DNA of 32,872 nt from Saccoglossus kowalevskii (lineage: Eukaryota > Hemichordata > Enteropneusta > Harrimaniidae), in NCBI RefSeq assembly GCF_000003605.2, contig NW_003119934.1:94622-127493 (forward strand), written 5' to 3'. A model generated the notes under the pieces. It ran no database searches. It worked only from the letters and a program-made list of their open reading frames with translations, and was not told the DNA's origin. Both the position numbers and the translations under genes were made by a program. Shown piece after piece: positions 21,891-32,791 of this stretch. Numbering within the stretch: the stretch's first letter is position 1; every line of letters starts with the position of its first letter.

Positions 21891-22569
21891 TAGTCAAACC
21901 AATAATTTCGCTATGCAAACAGTAAATACAATGTTTAGATTTGAGAGTTTAGGTTTTATTAATAGAAAGAATGCATAAACCGTATTAACCTGTCATATAT
22001 CATTTGAATCACATTATCCCACTGTTTTTGAAAGGAAATACAAAGATCATTCTGTGTTTCAAATTTAATGGAATTTTCACATTTGGAACAATCACAGCAA
22101 AATTGGAGATTCTTTTACTGGATTTCGAACTGTCCCAGAATTTACGACTTTTTGTCTATAGCGCCATCTGGTGTCCGTCCGGATACTTTGTTTGTTAATG
22201 ATTTACAGACCATGCCGATATGTTTTCATTGAAAGGATTTAGTTTTTTCCCATAGTACATTGCGCCAAAACAGCAGCTATTTGGGGGTATTATAATCTTA
22301 GAAGTTACTAGTAGTTTGAAACCAACACTAAACCCTGTGTTTGTACAGGGGAATGACAGATTTTTAAAGTAATTGGAAGTGAATTTTCCGAAAACAATAT
22401 CGTCATTTGTGAAGGCAGAAATGGCAAGTTGACACACACTATCCTGACCGAGTTTACTAAGATGTAAAATTGTTACTGTATTCATAAATTGTGTTATTCA
22501 GAACACTTAAAATGCGGGTTGTGAGAAAATTATCATGATATTTCAAAGGTCGAGTCTATATTTGTTTGA
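21891..22569. other. Intergenic, nothing recognised
   Basis: The short open frames 22004-22198 (+) and 22195-22485 (-) have no recognisable motif. No repeats seen. Confidence 0.5.
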
Positions 22570-22719
22570 TTGTAACCGATTGTTAGACTGGCGTAGTCGG
22601 GCGATTAATTTGTTTTTGTAGTTTAAATAAAATAAAAAAATTCGCGAATTTGTTTATTTTATTTAAACTAAAAAAACAAATTAATCATCCCGACTCCGTC
22701 AGTCTACCGATTACATATG
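22570..22719. mobile_element. Foldback (near-perfect palindrome), about 150 bp
   Basis: The left arm reads TGTAACCGATTGTTAGACTG, AGTCGGGCGATTAATTTG, then TAGTTTAAATAAAATAAA. The right arm is its reverse complement with a few changes and a 2-3 base gap. The centre AAATTCGCGAATTT is itself palindromic, so the whole sequence can form one long hairpin. A ~30-bp piece of the arm recurs at 6153-6183, so this is a dispersed family. No target duplication was identified. Confidence 0.7.
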
Positions 22720-23244
22720 CCGACTGTTGTCTGCCAGGCACTGTGATTGGTCAAATAGTTCAACTTTATGGAAGGTTTACGTTAATTTTATATAAAAAAA
22801 AACGTTTTAACTGCTTTATATTTCCGTCTGTAATTTATATATTTGTTTATATCTCAATAAATTAGTGTGTCATACGAAAATAAAAACGGTATACGAGCGA
22901 TGTCATATTTCCCTTGGGAGGGAGGGGTAATAAAATTGCGGAATGAATGACAGAATATAAAAAGACTACCGCAAGTAGCGGGTGGCCGGAAATTAAAAAG
23001 ACGACATAACGAGTATAATATTGGGAATAATCACTGTGTACCGTTGATTCGCCCGACGAGCTGCTCAGTCCCTCTATAATGTAACCATAATATGTACAAC
23101 AATTGATTAGGCTTGAATGGAATTTAGCGGAAACAGTTTTATGTTTAAAAAATGGCATTCGCATGACATCGACAAGTCCCATTCACCACAATTGATAACA
23201 ACCACAGTCCCTCTATAGTCTATAGAGGAACGTTGTTACAACCT
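22720..23244. other. Intergenic, with a CCTCTATAG palindrome
   Basis: The 9-bp palindrome CCTCTATAG-T-CTATAGAGG lies at 23210-23228, and a related CCCTCTATAA is at about 23070. These resemble the ends of the MITE that follows and may be remnants of other copies. The minus-strand open frame 22862-23182 has no recognised domain. Confidence 0.5.
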
Positions 23245-23504
23245 TATAGAGGGCGCTATACTATGCTCCGGTTGCTGCCCGTTTTGCAAAACCTTTACAG
23301 TTGTTTTTCGGGATGTCTGATTATGTAATTTGTGCCTCCATGGCAACGTCTAAGGTAATGATGACTTGAACGCCTCCATGGCAACGTCTAAGGTAATGAT
23401 GACCTGCACGCCTCCATGGCAACTTCTTAGGTAATGATGGTGTGCACACCTCCATTTGTCGGCATCGCAGTGGTGCTTTTCAATCAACGCTCTCGCCCTC
23501 TATA
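23245..23504. mobile_element. MITE with TATAGAGGGCG termini, about 260 bp
   Basis: TATAGAGGGCG at 23245-23255 is matched exactly by its reverse complement CGCCCTCTATA at 23494-23504. A TA dinucleotide at each end fits the TA target duplication of Tc1/mariner-type MITEs. The interior carries a 38-bp tandem repeat (23335-23454). No coding capacity. Confidence 0.6.
23335..23454. repeat. Tandem repeat, three 38-bp units plus a partial
   Basis: CCTCCATGGCAACGTCTAAG followed by GTAATGATGA starts at 23335, 23373 and 23411, with a truncated CCTCCA at 23449. The third unit has changes (CTTCTTAGG). The array lies wholly inside the TATAGAGGGCG MITE. Confidence 0.9.
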
Positions 23505-24893
23505 GTCAAGCTGACTCACATTCATTATTTCTCACGTGACAATCCACGTTTCTCCACTACTCGGTGACATCTATAAGTGAGATTAAAAACTTAAAATATA
23601 AACTGTCCAATGGCTTACACATTCATGTGTGAAATTAAAGTGTCTGAAAAGGCCACTCCCTACATAAGACAGTCCAGATTATCGTAATTCTCGTCAATGG
23701 CCGTTGGCACACTTACAGGCCTCAGGTTATATGGATCTTGAACACTGAATTCACTGTGTATAATATTGTCTCATTTTGTAACACAGTATTGCCATTATTT
23801 TCAACGTGGTGTCGACCTTGGTGGTCTATAACATTAAGATGTCGTAGCTTAATAATTTCATAGTCACGTGATTAGAACATAGCTAGAAAACTTTAAAAAA
23901 GAAAGTGGAAGGGATGACACATGTCCAAGAGTGTTGTTTTACCATACACTGTTTTAACTAAACACATACGCTGATAGAGATATATTTTTATGGTTACGTT
24001 GCTCTACACAAAAGATTAATCTTGTCACATATATTGTGTGCTTTCAAGTAATCGCAATTATTATTAAGTTGAGTCGGTACAGCCACACCACCGACTAATA
24101 ACAGTGTGAGTTGTTTGACTTGATTTATCGCAGTATACGAGTATACATGTCTTAACACGTTAACAAGACGTTATTGAAAATGAAAAACGAAAGTGTGTTT
24201 CAGACAAATTAGTCATTTTTCTCTTATAACAACATACAGTTGTATGGAACAGGTAAATACCAGGTTAAACTTACATGCAGTATTCCTGTTTATCTATGCT
24301 AACCATGACCGAACGCAGCTCTTCAATATATACCATATATTCGTTCGTTTGCAGTGTTTTAAAATATGATTACATGAAATCGCCCAGTAGCTGCAATTCG
24401 TCACAAAATAACGACGCGTCCAACTGCTAACTCACATATACTTGTCATTTTACGCCCCCCCCCCCATACCATGTACGACCCAGCACACATGAATTATCAC
24501 GCACACTATATCGGCGCATTGGTCTAATAGAATGGGACATCGTCTATCTCGTAACAATTAAACTTTCAGAATGTGTTCACGGTGTTGTCAGCCAAACAAC
24601 ACTCACCATCAGTCTTCAGTGAACTTATATGGTCCGTTGCGTTTGTTTTTATTTGTATTCTCTAATTCTATTGTATGCGTGCGTGGGTCATATTTTAATT
24701 CCCAACGTATATGCGACAGCTCGAAACTGACAAACAGATGAATGAGCACTTAATGTGCCTATATTCACATACCTAGGGGTGCCCAGATACCATTTTTATA
24801 TACACAAGGTACATCCTCTCCCCTAAATAGACCGATGTATGTAGTTTGGCGAGGTATGTTGGTGAGCAGTTCCTATTATTGAAATATTCCAAT
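23505..24893. other. Putative upstream region of the Arx-like gene
   Basis: No coding sequence recognised. A C homopolymer of 11 lies at 24455-24465. If the candidate arx exon 1 is right, the promoter and 5' UTR would be here. I see no convincing TATA box or initiator to place a start site. Confidence 0.35.
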
Positions 24894-25068
24894 ATGTCCA
24901 TGTCTTTTTGCCAAAGCAGTTCCGTTACTAAACTACCAAGACTCAAACCCGATCTGCCGGCATGTCCCAAACTGGTCCGAATAAACTCCACGCTAAATGG
25001 AATAACACCGGAAAACAATGCAGTCACTACAGCTAATAAAGATGAAGTTGGCACATCCCCCCGATGTG
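24894..25068 (+). CDS. Candidate first coding exon of the Arx-like gene
   Basis: An open frame (ATG at 24846; ATG at 24894 preferred) runs through PRLKPDLPACPKLVRINSTL to GTSPRC and meets a strong donor, G|GTAAGTTT, leaving phase 1. The Arx exon at 32155 begins with two bases that complete this codon in frame. Human ARX exon 1 is also 65 codons plus one base as I recall, so length (58 codons plus one base) and phase agree. The segment is richer in GC than its flanks. Where ARX has its octapeptide (YCIDSILG) there is only VRINSTLNG, a weak partial match. Identity as arx exon 1 is therefore inferred from phase, length and position, not from strong similarity. The minus-strand open frame over it (24773-25054) is an alternative I consider less likely. 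Confidence 0.42.
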
Positions 25069-27199
25069 GTAAGTTTTTAAACTATTTTTCTACATTATTT
25101 GGCTGTATATATTTGCGTAACTATGGTAATAACCTTGTAGTCACCATGACACGACACGTGTTCTTGAATCGTCATTTAAGTGTAAATGAAATGCGTGTTG
25201 GTGTTAATACCACCGGATTTCATATATAACATAATTACAAATAAGATGCGACGTTATTTGTTTATGTGAATTAAATTATTAAGGGTCTTTGCGTTAAAAG
25301 TTAGATGTGTGGGTTTAAAGCTGTGTAGAGAGTGCTGCTGGAACTGAATCAGTCATATATACACATAGCTCGGTAGAAGTGAAATCAATTTGACATCGAT
25401 CTCATATTATTAACTTGGCAATGTACACACCACTTTGAATGTCGGTTTCTTTCAACGGCTGTGTTTAACTCCGGCACATAAGAAACCATGACTCGTCATT
25501 TCACACGCATGGCGAGCGCTGTTTCAATTTAATTACAACCCGCTACAATAAGATTGCGAAATAACAACCAAATTAATTGCGTGGATCTGGTACTGTGTAG
25601 TTTAAGACAACATGCTGAAGTGTTTGTTATTCTTCCCCAAACTGTCATTGTAGTCGCTTTCATTGTGCTCAGTTTCACTGTGATTACATTCAATAGCCAT
25701 CCCATTAGTCACATCCATACATTTCAAAGACGGTAATGCCAAGTATCAATATTATACCAATGTGCCATTTCCACATCGTCGCGCCTGCGCAAATGTAATA
25801 CCCGGAGCTAATAATATCGTCAAGCTCATTAATCACCCCATCGCCAATGCAGATGAAATTTACACCTGACGCATTAATTATTTAAAAATTGTTTTTATTA
25901 AAGTCCTCTTCAATTAAGTTGTAGTATTAACATCGAACAATGGCGACAAATAACTCGGAGCTTGTTTCGATTAAAGATTAATATCACGACCAAAAGGGTC
26001 GTTATTTGAAAATAAAATGTAGGCAAATTACGCATGAGAACGTTGAATGCAATTTTATAGGGCGGTTGTGTGCGGAAATCCGAGCTGTATGGAGTTTATT
26101 TGCAACAACGTTACTTGAACACATCAATCAGAAGTGGTTATTTCGATGTTAATAAGCTATCAGTAAATACACTTGTCCAATCCTAAACATATGGTACACA
26201 CTTATATTTTATAAAGACATTTCTGACTTAATAAGGTATTTACTGAAAGCCGTACTGACGGGGAGGCTATCCTTCAACTGGATCAATGCTGAAAACCCTC
26301 GGAATTATAAAACTAGATGTTGGGACTATTGTATGGTTTATACGATTGGCTCTCAATTTCAATAAACAGGAAAATCGGACTATTAGAACGTCAATGATAC
26401 AGACCTGAACGGCGCCACTCCCTTGCCTGTACTAAACCCTTTGTAGCTTAGTCATTACAATTACCAAGTATATACGGACGCCAAGTAACATTAGGTTGGT
26501 TTATTTCATCATTTAATATTTTCTATTTTTCGTCATCTTAATAATAGTTTGACAATATCGAAACATGTGTACGAAGAATTCAGGATTTCTTTTACGAATT
26601 CTCAAAAATAATTATGAAAATTCGTATTTTTAAATATCCAGCCGGTGAAAATAATTGTTTAGCATGTAGAGCGATATTAGGGGCACGGACACTCTACGGA
26701 CATGATGTAGACAATGCGTCTGAACAGGATTACGTGTACTAAAACAAATACAAATGTTCTAATATTTTACAAAGTGCTGTTCCAATGTAATTCTTGAATT
26801 AACTGTGAATTTGAAAAAGAGCATTATATGATATTGTTCTAAGTATTGGCAAATCAATGTAGGTACCCGTGATGAAAGTAAGTTTTGAAAAAACGATTTT
26901 TTTGCAGTTTATTTCTAAATAGGGGGATTATTTTGTAATTACAATGACCATCATACTGGATATAGAGTCTCATTAAGGCGATTAGCACTGAGATGGTCGG
27001 TACACCAATATGATGCCAGATAAGCTCATCGCGTTATCACTTAATACACGCATTGTTCCATACAAATTAATGGTATCAGCCGTTGTCACATGTGTCGTGA
27101 CATTGCCGTATCTATGTTGGCTATTTACGATATATGCGATATAAGTTGTGGCGAACGATGTACCAGCATTCTATGGGAAAACAACCTACCCGTAACTGA

Positions 27200-29580
27200 G
27201 TGCTCCACTTGATAGCATTGCGCGTCCATTCAGTGGTCCATTCATATTTCCAACCTCAGCGTTATGCATTCATTTCAGTGCCGATAAACACTTCTGTTAA
27301 TTTCCAACCACAGCGTTATGCGTCCATTTCAGTGGCGATAACCACTTTTGTTAATTTCCAATATCAGAATACTGCCTCAATTTCAGCGCCGATAACCACT
27401 TCTGTTAATTTCCAACTTTGGAATTCCGTGTTCATTTCAGTGCCGATAACCACTACTGTTAATTTTCAACCTCAGCACACCGTGTTCATTTCAGTGGCCA
27501 TAACCACTTATGTTAATTTACAACCTCAGCACACCGTGTTCATTTCAGTGGCCATAACTACTTCTGTTAATTTCCAACCTCAGCATTCCGCGTCCATTTC
27601 AGTGGCCATATCCAATTCTGTTAATTTCCAACCTCAGCACACCGTGTTCATTTCAGTGGCCATAACCAATTCTGTTAATTTCCAACCTTAGCACACCGTG
27701 TTCATTTCAGTGGCCATAACCAATTCTGTTAATTTCCAACCTCGGCACACAGTGTTCATTTCAGTGGCCATAACCACTTCTGTTAATTTACAACCTCAGC
27801 ATTCTGCGTCCATTTCAGTGGCCATAACTACTTCTGTTAATTTCCAACCTCAGCACACTGTGTTCATTTCAGTGGCCATAACCACTTCTGTTAATTTCCA
27901 ACCTCAGCACACCGTGTTCATTTCAGTGGCCATAACCAATTCTGTTAATTTCCAACCTCGGCACACAGTGTTCATTTCAGTGGCCATAACCACTTCTGTT
28001 AATAATTTCCAACCACAGCGTTATGCGTCCATTTCAGTGGCGATAACCACTTTTGTTAATTTCCAATATCAGAATACTGCCTCAATTTCAGCGCCGATAA
28101 CCACTTCTGTTAATTTCCAACTTTGGAATTCCGTGTTCATTTCAGTGCCGATAACCACTACTGTTAATTTTCAACCTCAGCACACCGTGTTCATTTCAGT
28201 GGCCATAACCACTTCTGTTAATTTACAACCTCAGCACACCGTGTTCATTTCAGTGGCCATAACTACTTCTGTTAATTTCCAAACTCAGCATTCCGCGTCC
28301 ATTTCAGTAGCCATAACCAATTCTGTTAATTTCCAACATCAGCACACCGTGTTCATTTCAGTGGCCATAACCAATTCTGTTAATTTCCAACCTCAGCACA
28401 CCGTGTTCATTTCAGTGGCCATAACCAATTCTGTTAATTTCCAACCTCGGCACACAGTGTTCATTTCAGTGGCCATAACCACTTCTGTTAATTTACAACC
28501 TCAGCATTCTGCGTCCATTTCAGTGGCCATAACCACTTCTGTTAATTTCCAACCTCAGCACACTGTGTTCATTTCAGTGGCCATAACCACTTCTGTTAAT
28601 TTCCAACCTCAGCACACCGTGTTCATTTCAGTGGCGATAACCACTGCTGTTAATTTCCAAGCTCAGCATTCCGCGTCCATTTCAGTGGCCATAACCACTT
28701 CTGTTAATTTCCAAGCTCAGCATTCCGCGTCCATTTCAGTGGCCATAACCACTTCTGTTAATTTCCAACCTCAGCACACCGTGTTCATTTCAGTGCCGAT
28801 AACCACTTCTGTTAATTTCCAACCTCAGCATTCCGCATTCATTTCAGTGCCGATAACCACTTCTGTTAATATCCAACCTCAACACATCGTGTTCATTTCA
28901 GTGGCCATTACCACTTCTGTTAATTTCTAACCTCAGCATTCCGCGTCCATTTCAGTGGCGATAACCACTGCTGTTAATTTCCAACCTCAGCATTCCACGT
29001 TTATTTCAGTGGCGATAACCACTTCTGTTAATTTCCAACCTGATCACATCGTGTTCATTTCAGTGGCCATAAACACTGCTGTTAATTTCCAACCTCAGCA
29101 TTCCGCGTCCATTTTAGTGCCGATAACCACTTCTGTTAATTTCCAACCTCAGCATTCCGCTTCCATTTCAGTACCGATAACCACTTCTGTTAATTTCCAA
29201 CCTCAGCACACCATGTTCATTTCAGTGGCCATAACCACTTCTGTTAATTTCCAACCTCAGCATTCCGCGTCCATTTCAGTGGCCATAACCACTTCTGTTA
29301 ATTTCCAACCTCAGCATTCCGCGTCCATTTCAGTGGCGATAACCACTGCTGTTAATTTCTAACCTCAGCATTCGTTCCGCGTCCATTTCAGTGGCGATAA
29401 CCACTTGTGTTAATTTCCAACCTCAGCACACCGTGTTCATTTCAGTGGCCATAACCACTGCTGTTAATTTCCAACCTCAGCATTCCGCGCCCATTTCAGT
29501 CAGTGGCCATAACCACCTGAACTCTAATCTCAGTATTTTACGTTGATTTTAGTGTCCATTTCTGTGGCGATAACCACTTT
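27200..29580 (+). repeat. 54-bp minisatellite array, about 42 units with a 705-bp higher-order duplication
   Basis: The unit reads roughly TTCCAACCTCAGCACACC, GTGTTCATTTCAGTGGCC, ATAACCACTTCTGTTAAT (54 bp). Two main variants occur, CACACCGTGTTC and CATTCCGCGTCC, plus GCC/GCG/CCG before ATA. A distinctive run of diverged units starting at the CAGCGTTATGCGTCC unit (27311) reappears at 28016, an offset of 705 bp, i.e. 13 units plus a 3-base AAT insertion. CTCGGCACACAG at 27741 and 28446 shows the same offset. Because 54 is a multiple of three, one forward frame stays open (18 residues per unit, ISVAITTSVNFQPQHTVF) except for stops at 27689-27691, 28928-28930 and 29360-29362. Edges are ragged: the last degenerate units fade near 29580. 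Confidence 0.95.
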
Positions 29581-29599
29581 TATTTATTTATTTATTTAT
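29578..29599. repeat. (TTTA)n microsatellite
   Basis: Five to six TTTA units directly after the last degenerate minisatellite unit (CACTTTTATTTATTTATTTA). Confidence 0.85.
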
Positions 29600-32154
29600 G
29601 ATCCCAGTTTCATCAAAATACCATCGTTGTTTGTATTTGATCGACCTGAATATCAATGTTAGTCACATTGACGTATTAGAACATTAGTACATACAATTAA
29701 GCGTTTCTTATCTATTATACATAAACTTCTATATTGTATTACACCTTTCTAAAATCATTGACTCTACTAGTAATTTATAGTTCATGCTTCAATTTATTTT
29801 TACGGAACGTAATAATCCCTGAGTTGTAATGTACATCCATATTTTCTTATATTTAGCATACGCCTACATAGTACCCGAATAACCCGGGTTTAGTTGATCG
29901 ATGTTTATTGTAACGTTCGTGGTCCATACGGGACGTCAACCTGGCCTGAATATATGAGTCGAAATTTAATCAAAGCAATCTCTCGTATTAAGGTGGGGAT
30001 TACGTAAAAGCAACAACACTAATCGTCACCGGCTGGCTGCTTGGTTTTTGTGCGTGGGAAAAACAAAACTAAAACGACGCACACAGCTTTGAGTTGGGAT
30101 TATATCCATCCACTGAGCTTTATTCTACCAAAAATACATTAATTGAAAAAGTCAGGAACGATATTTGTGAAACGACCAGTTTATGTTACTGATTCGTGCC
30201 ATTTCTAAATCCAATGACAATCGCAAGAACCGGACAAAAGAATTAGTGGTATATTTTGGCGATAATTTGTTTGACATGAATGTGTTAATTATTCTCCTTG
30301 ATTGATAGGTATTTTTTACGCTGATTTGCCTTTGATTGCCTTATCCTACATACAAATTGAACCATATGTCTGATATCATAGTGTTCGATAAGTTCGATTG
30401 ACGGTGGCAGCAATATGCGCCGATCAAATACTTAATACCATAACCGTATTACTAACACTTTATTAGCCACTGTATACACGAATTTTTTGAAAAAGGCCTT
30501 TTAATTTATCAAGAATATGGAACAACTGCGACAGCTGTGGCTGTATTTGCATACACAAGGTATGCTACAGTGATCATGGACCTGTATTATTAATTTTGTC
30601 CCCGGCCATACGTAGTTACGTTTTTGTTTCTGAGCTGTTGATCCCACCAATTACTTGTGTGCATTAATTTGTGTATAATACGACGTGGTCATCAATACCG
30701 CAACGATGCTATCACATTTCACACACAAAAAAAATGCCCCATACTGAGACTCGTGAAAAATGTTCATATGGTTTTGAAACTGTAATTAATTTTATGGAAC
30801 AAAATTGTGGATAAAAATATACACGTAATTTGATTGTATAGCGACTACTGGAATAGAATGGAAACACGACATATTTGGACATGGCGTATCAGATAAACTA
30901 CAGGTTGTCATGGTTACATGGAACTTCTCGATAGGCTTCTCATAGTCACGTGTTATGACGGTTTATGTTTGCCAGGGTTTAACAGTGTTGTCAGCACAAT
31001 TTAAAAAAAAATGTGTTTGTTACTCAAATCAACATACATACGCGTCAGTTGCCTGTTGTTACTCTTTTCTGTGCACGCTGAGAGTGCACAGATTCTCGAA
31101 GATCGGTATTTTTTTTAACCGATACGTTTGGTGTTTCTGCGATTCTATATTTTTTGTCTTCCTTTGATTTAAAGTTGAAGCTTGGTGCCAATGTCTAAGT
31201 TCGTGTGTTTCTCTTGTCACGTAAATATATCAACCGCAGTAATCACTGCAACTGTTCCATACACTAGCAGGTTGAAACACTTATCTACGACAGACATTGT
31301 TTTATAACGATTATATGTGATAATTCAGTACAAACATCGTGTATGAATATTAATTTGTCTAATGGTTATCGACTATAGACAATGTATGTTTGATGGATCG
31401 GGTGAGGTAGGGGTGGGTGCGCACCCCGTCCCCCATCCCCCATAAGTTTTACATATGTAAATATACGAAGCATGTACATTTACATCATATTAATACTAGA
31501 CATACGTATTCTACATTGACAAGAGTGGGTGCGTGTCGAACGCTATATACGGTAGCAGGTTCTCCTAGTTTGACTAACACCTATACACCAGGTGATGAGT
31601 GCCGTTAATTGGTGTTCATCCAACTAAGCATTAGTGTATGTTGTCTATGACTCCAGGCTATTTTTACACTGTGGCGTACCGTGTGCTACCTATGGGGCAT
31701 ATGGCATTCACTACAGCGATCATTGTTAGGAAGCAGCTGAATGTGTTTGTGTGTGCCAAGTAAGACTGACCATTCTTCACTCTCTATTTATATGAATGAT
31801 ACCCTCCCATGTTTGGAAGCTTATACGATGCATGTTATAAAGACTTTGCCGGGACACCAGTGTAAAAATCTGTCACTTTCATCGTGAGGGATGTTATAAG
31901 TTGGATGTTTTCATTCATCGGCAATCCAAGTAGTATGAATTACGTTCAAACTCTGGTACCGACATACGTTACTGTTCATGCTTTTGATTGATTTTCCAAT
32001 TTAGTTTAATTCAAGCACACTACACATGCATTCTAAGCCTCTGGATTTACTAAGCATTTATGAACTATTGGTTATGCCGGAATAGTATTGTCATGTGATA
32101 CCATGTACGTTTTTCACCATTTTCATACCATGCATGTTTTTTTGTTATTTTAAG
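29600..32154. other. Stretch upstream of the Arx homeobox exon
   Basis: No coding sequence recognised. The short open frames 30955-31167 and 31417-31608 have no family resemblance. A GC-rich palindrome-like sequence (GGGGTGGGTGCGCACCCCG) lies near 31411. Regulatory elements of arx may lie here but none can be identified by eye. Confidence 0.4.
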
Positions 32155-32791
32155 AATCGAAGAAAATGGACCTCGCCTTGAAAAATTGCACTGATCTCAA
32201 AGAAAGGCAGTTGTACAAAGATTTCTCCACGGCAAGACTATTGATGGACAACGCTACGCATCAACACGTGTACCAACAATTGAACATCCATAAAATTAAA
32301 CATTCGACTGGGACACCACTATGGTGGCCAACATTAAAGACCGAAGAGCCATATGAAGGAGAAGAGAGAAAATGTATCCGAGACCCGGCTACATGGAACA
32401 ACGGGTCAAGAATGCAAGCTGACCAAGCCAATGAGAATCGGCATGGGTTTGATGGAAAAGTCGAAAGTGATTTTTTCAGTACAAATGGCTGCGGCAAAAC
32501 TGAACCGAACAGTAACAAAATTGAAACAACTGAAGATTTTGAGAGTGACCCCACAACAACTTCTTCTATATCAATGAGAAACGAGAAGGCGACTGTAGAG
32601 GTAAAAAGCGGTGTTGAGCACGAAGGCGAGGGAGCGGATGACGGGCTCAGTTTATCGGGATGCAGCGATACTGAAGACTACAGTTGTGGAAAAAGAAAAC
32701 AACGCAGATATCGCACAACGTTTACCAGTTACCAATTAGATGAACTGGAACGGGCATTTCAAAAAACGCACTACCCAGACGTATTTACCAG
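32155..32791 (+). CDS. arx: Arx-type (aristaless-related) homeobox protein, exon with N-terminal half of the homeodomain
   Basis: Arx is a paired-class homeodomain transcription factor of forebrain, neuronal and endocrine development in animals. The exon starts after a TTTTTGTTATTTTAAG acceptor, or at ATG 32166, which has an in-frame TAA at 32151 in genomic DNA. It runs ~210 codons. [20 protein letters not shown] then [11 protein letters not shown] (from 32700) are homeodomain residues 1-31 and match vertebrate ARX except Asp for Glu at position 14. Before it, [11 protein letters not shown]...KRK matches the acidic/serine stretch and basic KRK that precede the ARX homeodomain. Near the start, LKERQLY...ARLL fits the LRRLY...RLL spacing of ARX exon 2. 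The exon ends AG|GTTAGT inside Arg31, phase 2. There are no polyalanine tracts, unlike mammals. The rest of the homeodomain lies beyond the window. Open frames 32353-32577 (+) and 32261-32554 (-) are shadows. Confidence 0.9.

Larger units (their letters stand above)
25069..32154 (+). other. Presumed intron 1 of the Arx-like gene (or its upstream region)
   Basis: About 7.1 kb with no recognised exon. 25069-27199 is AT-rich without clear features. 27200-29580 is the 54-bp minisatellite. A TTTA run follows at 29578-29599. 29600-32130 is unremarkable apart from a GC-rich hairpin-forming stretch at about 31408-31435 (GGGTGCGCACCCC). The end is a good acceptor (TTTTTTTGTTATTTTAAG). Whether it is one intron depends on the candidate exon at 24894. 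Confidence 0.45.

Noticed and set aside
24773-25054. 93-codon minus-strand open frame over the candidate arx exon 1
   Set aside because: No domain recognised. The + strand reading has a strong donor and matching phase with the Arx exon.
27200-29580. CRISPR-like array
   Set aside because: Units are contiguous and diverge throughout, with no constant repeat and variable spacer pattern, in an animal genome.
32261-32577. Open frames on both strands over the Arx exon
   Set aside because: Shadows of the Arx reading frame, which is open to the window end and encodes the homeodomain.
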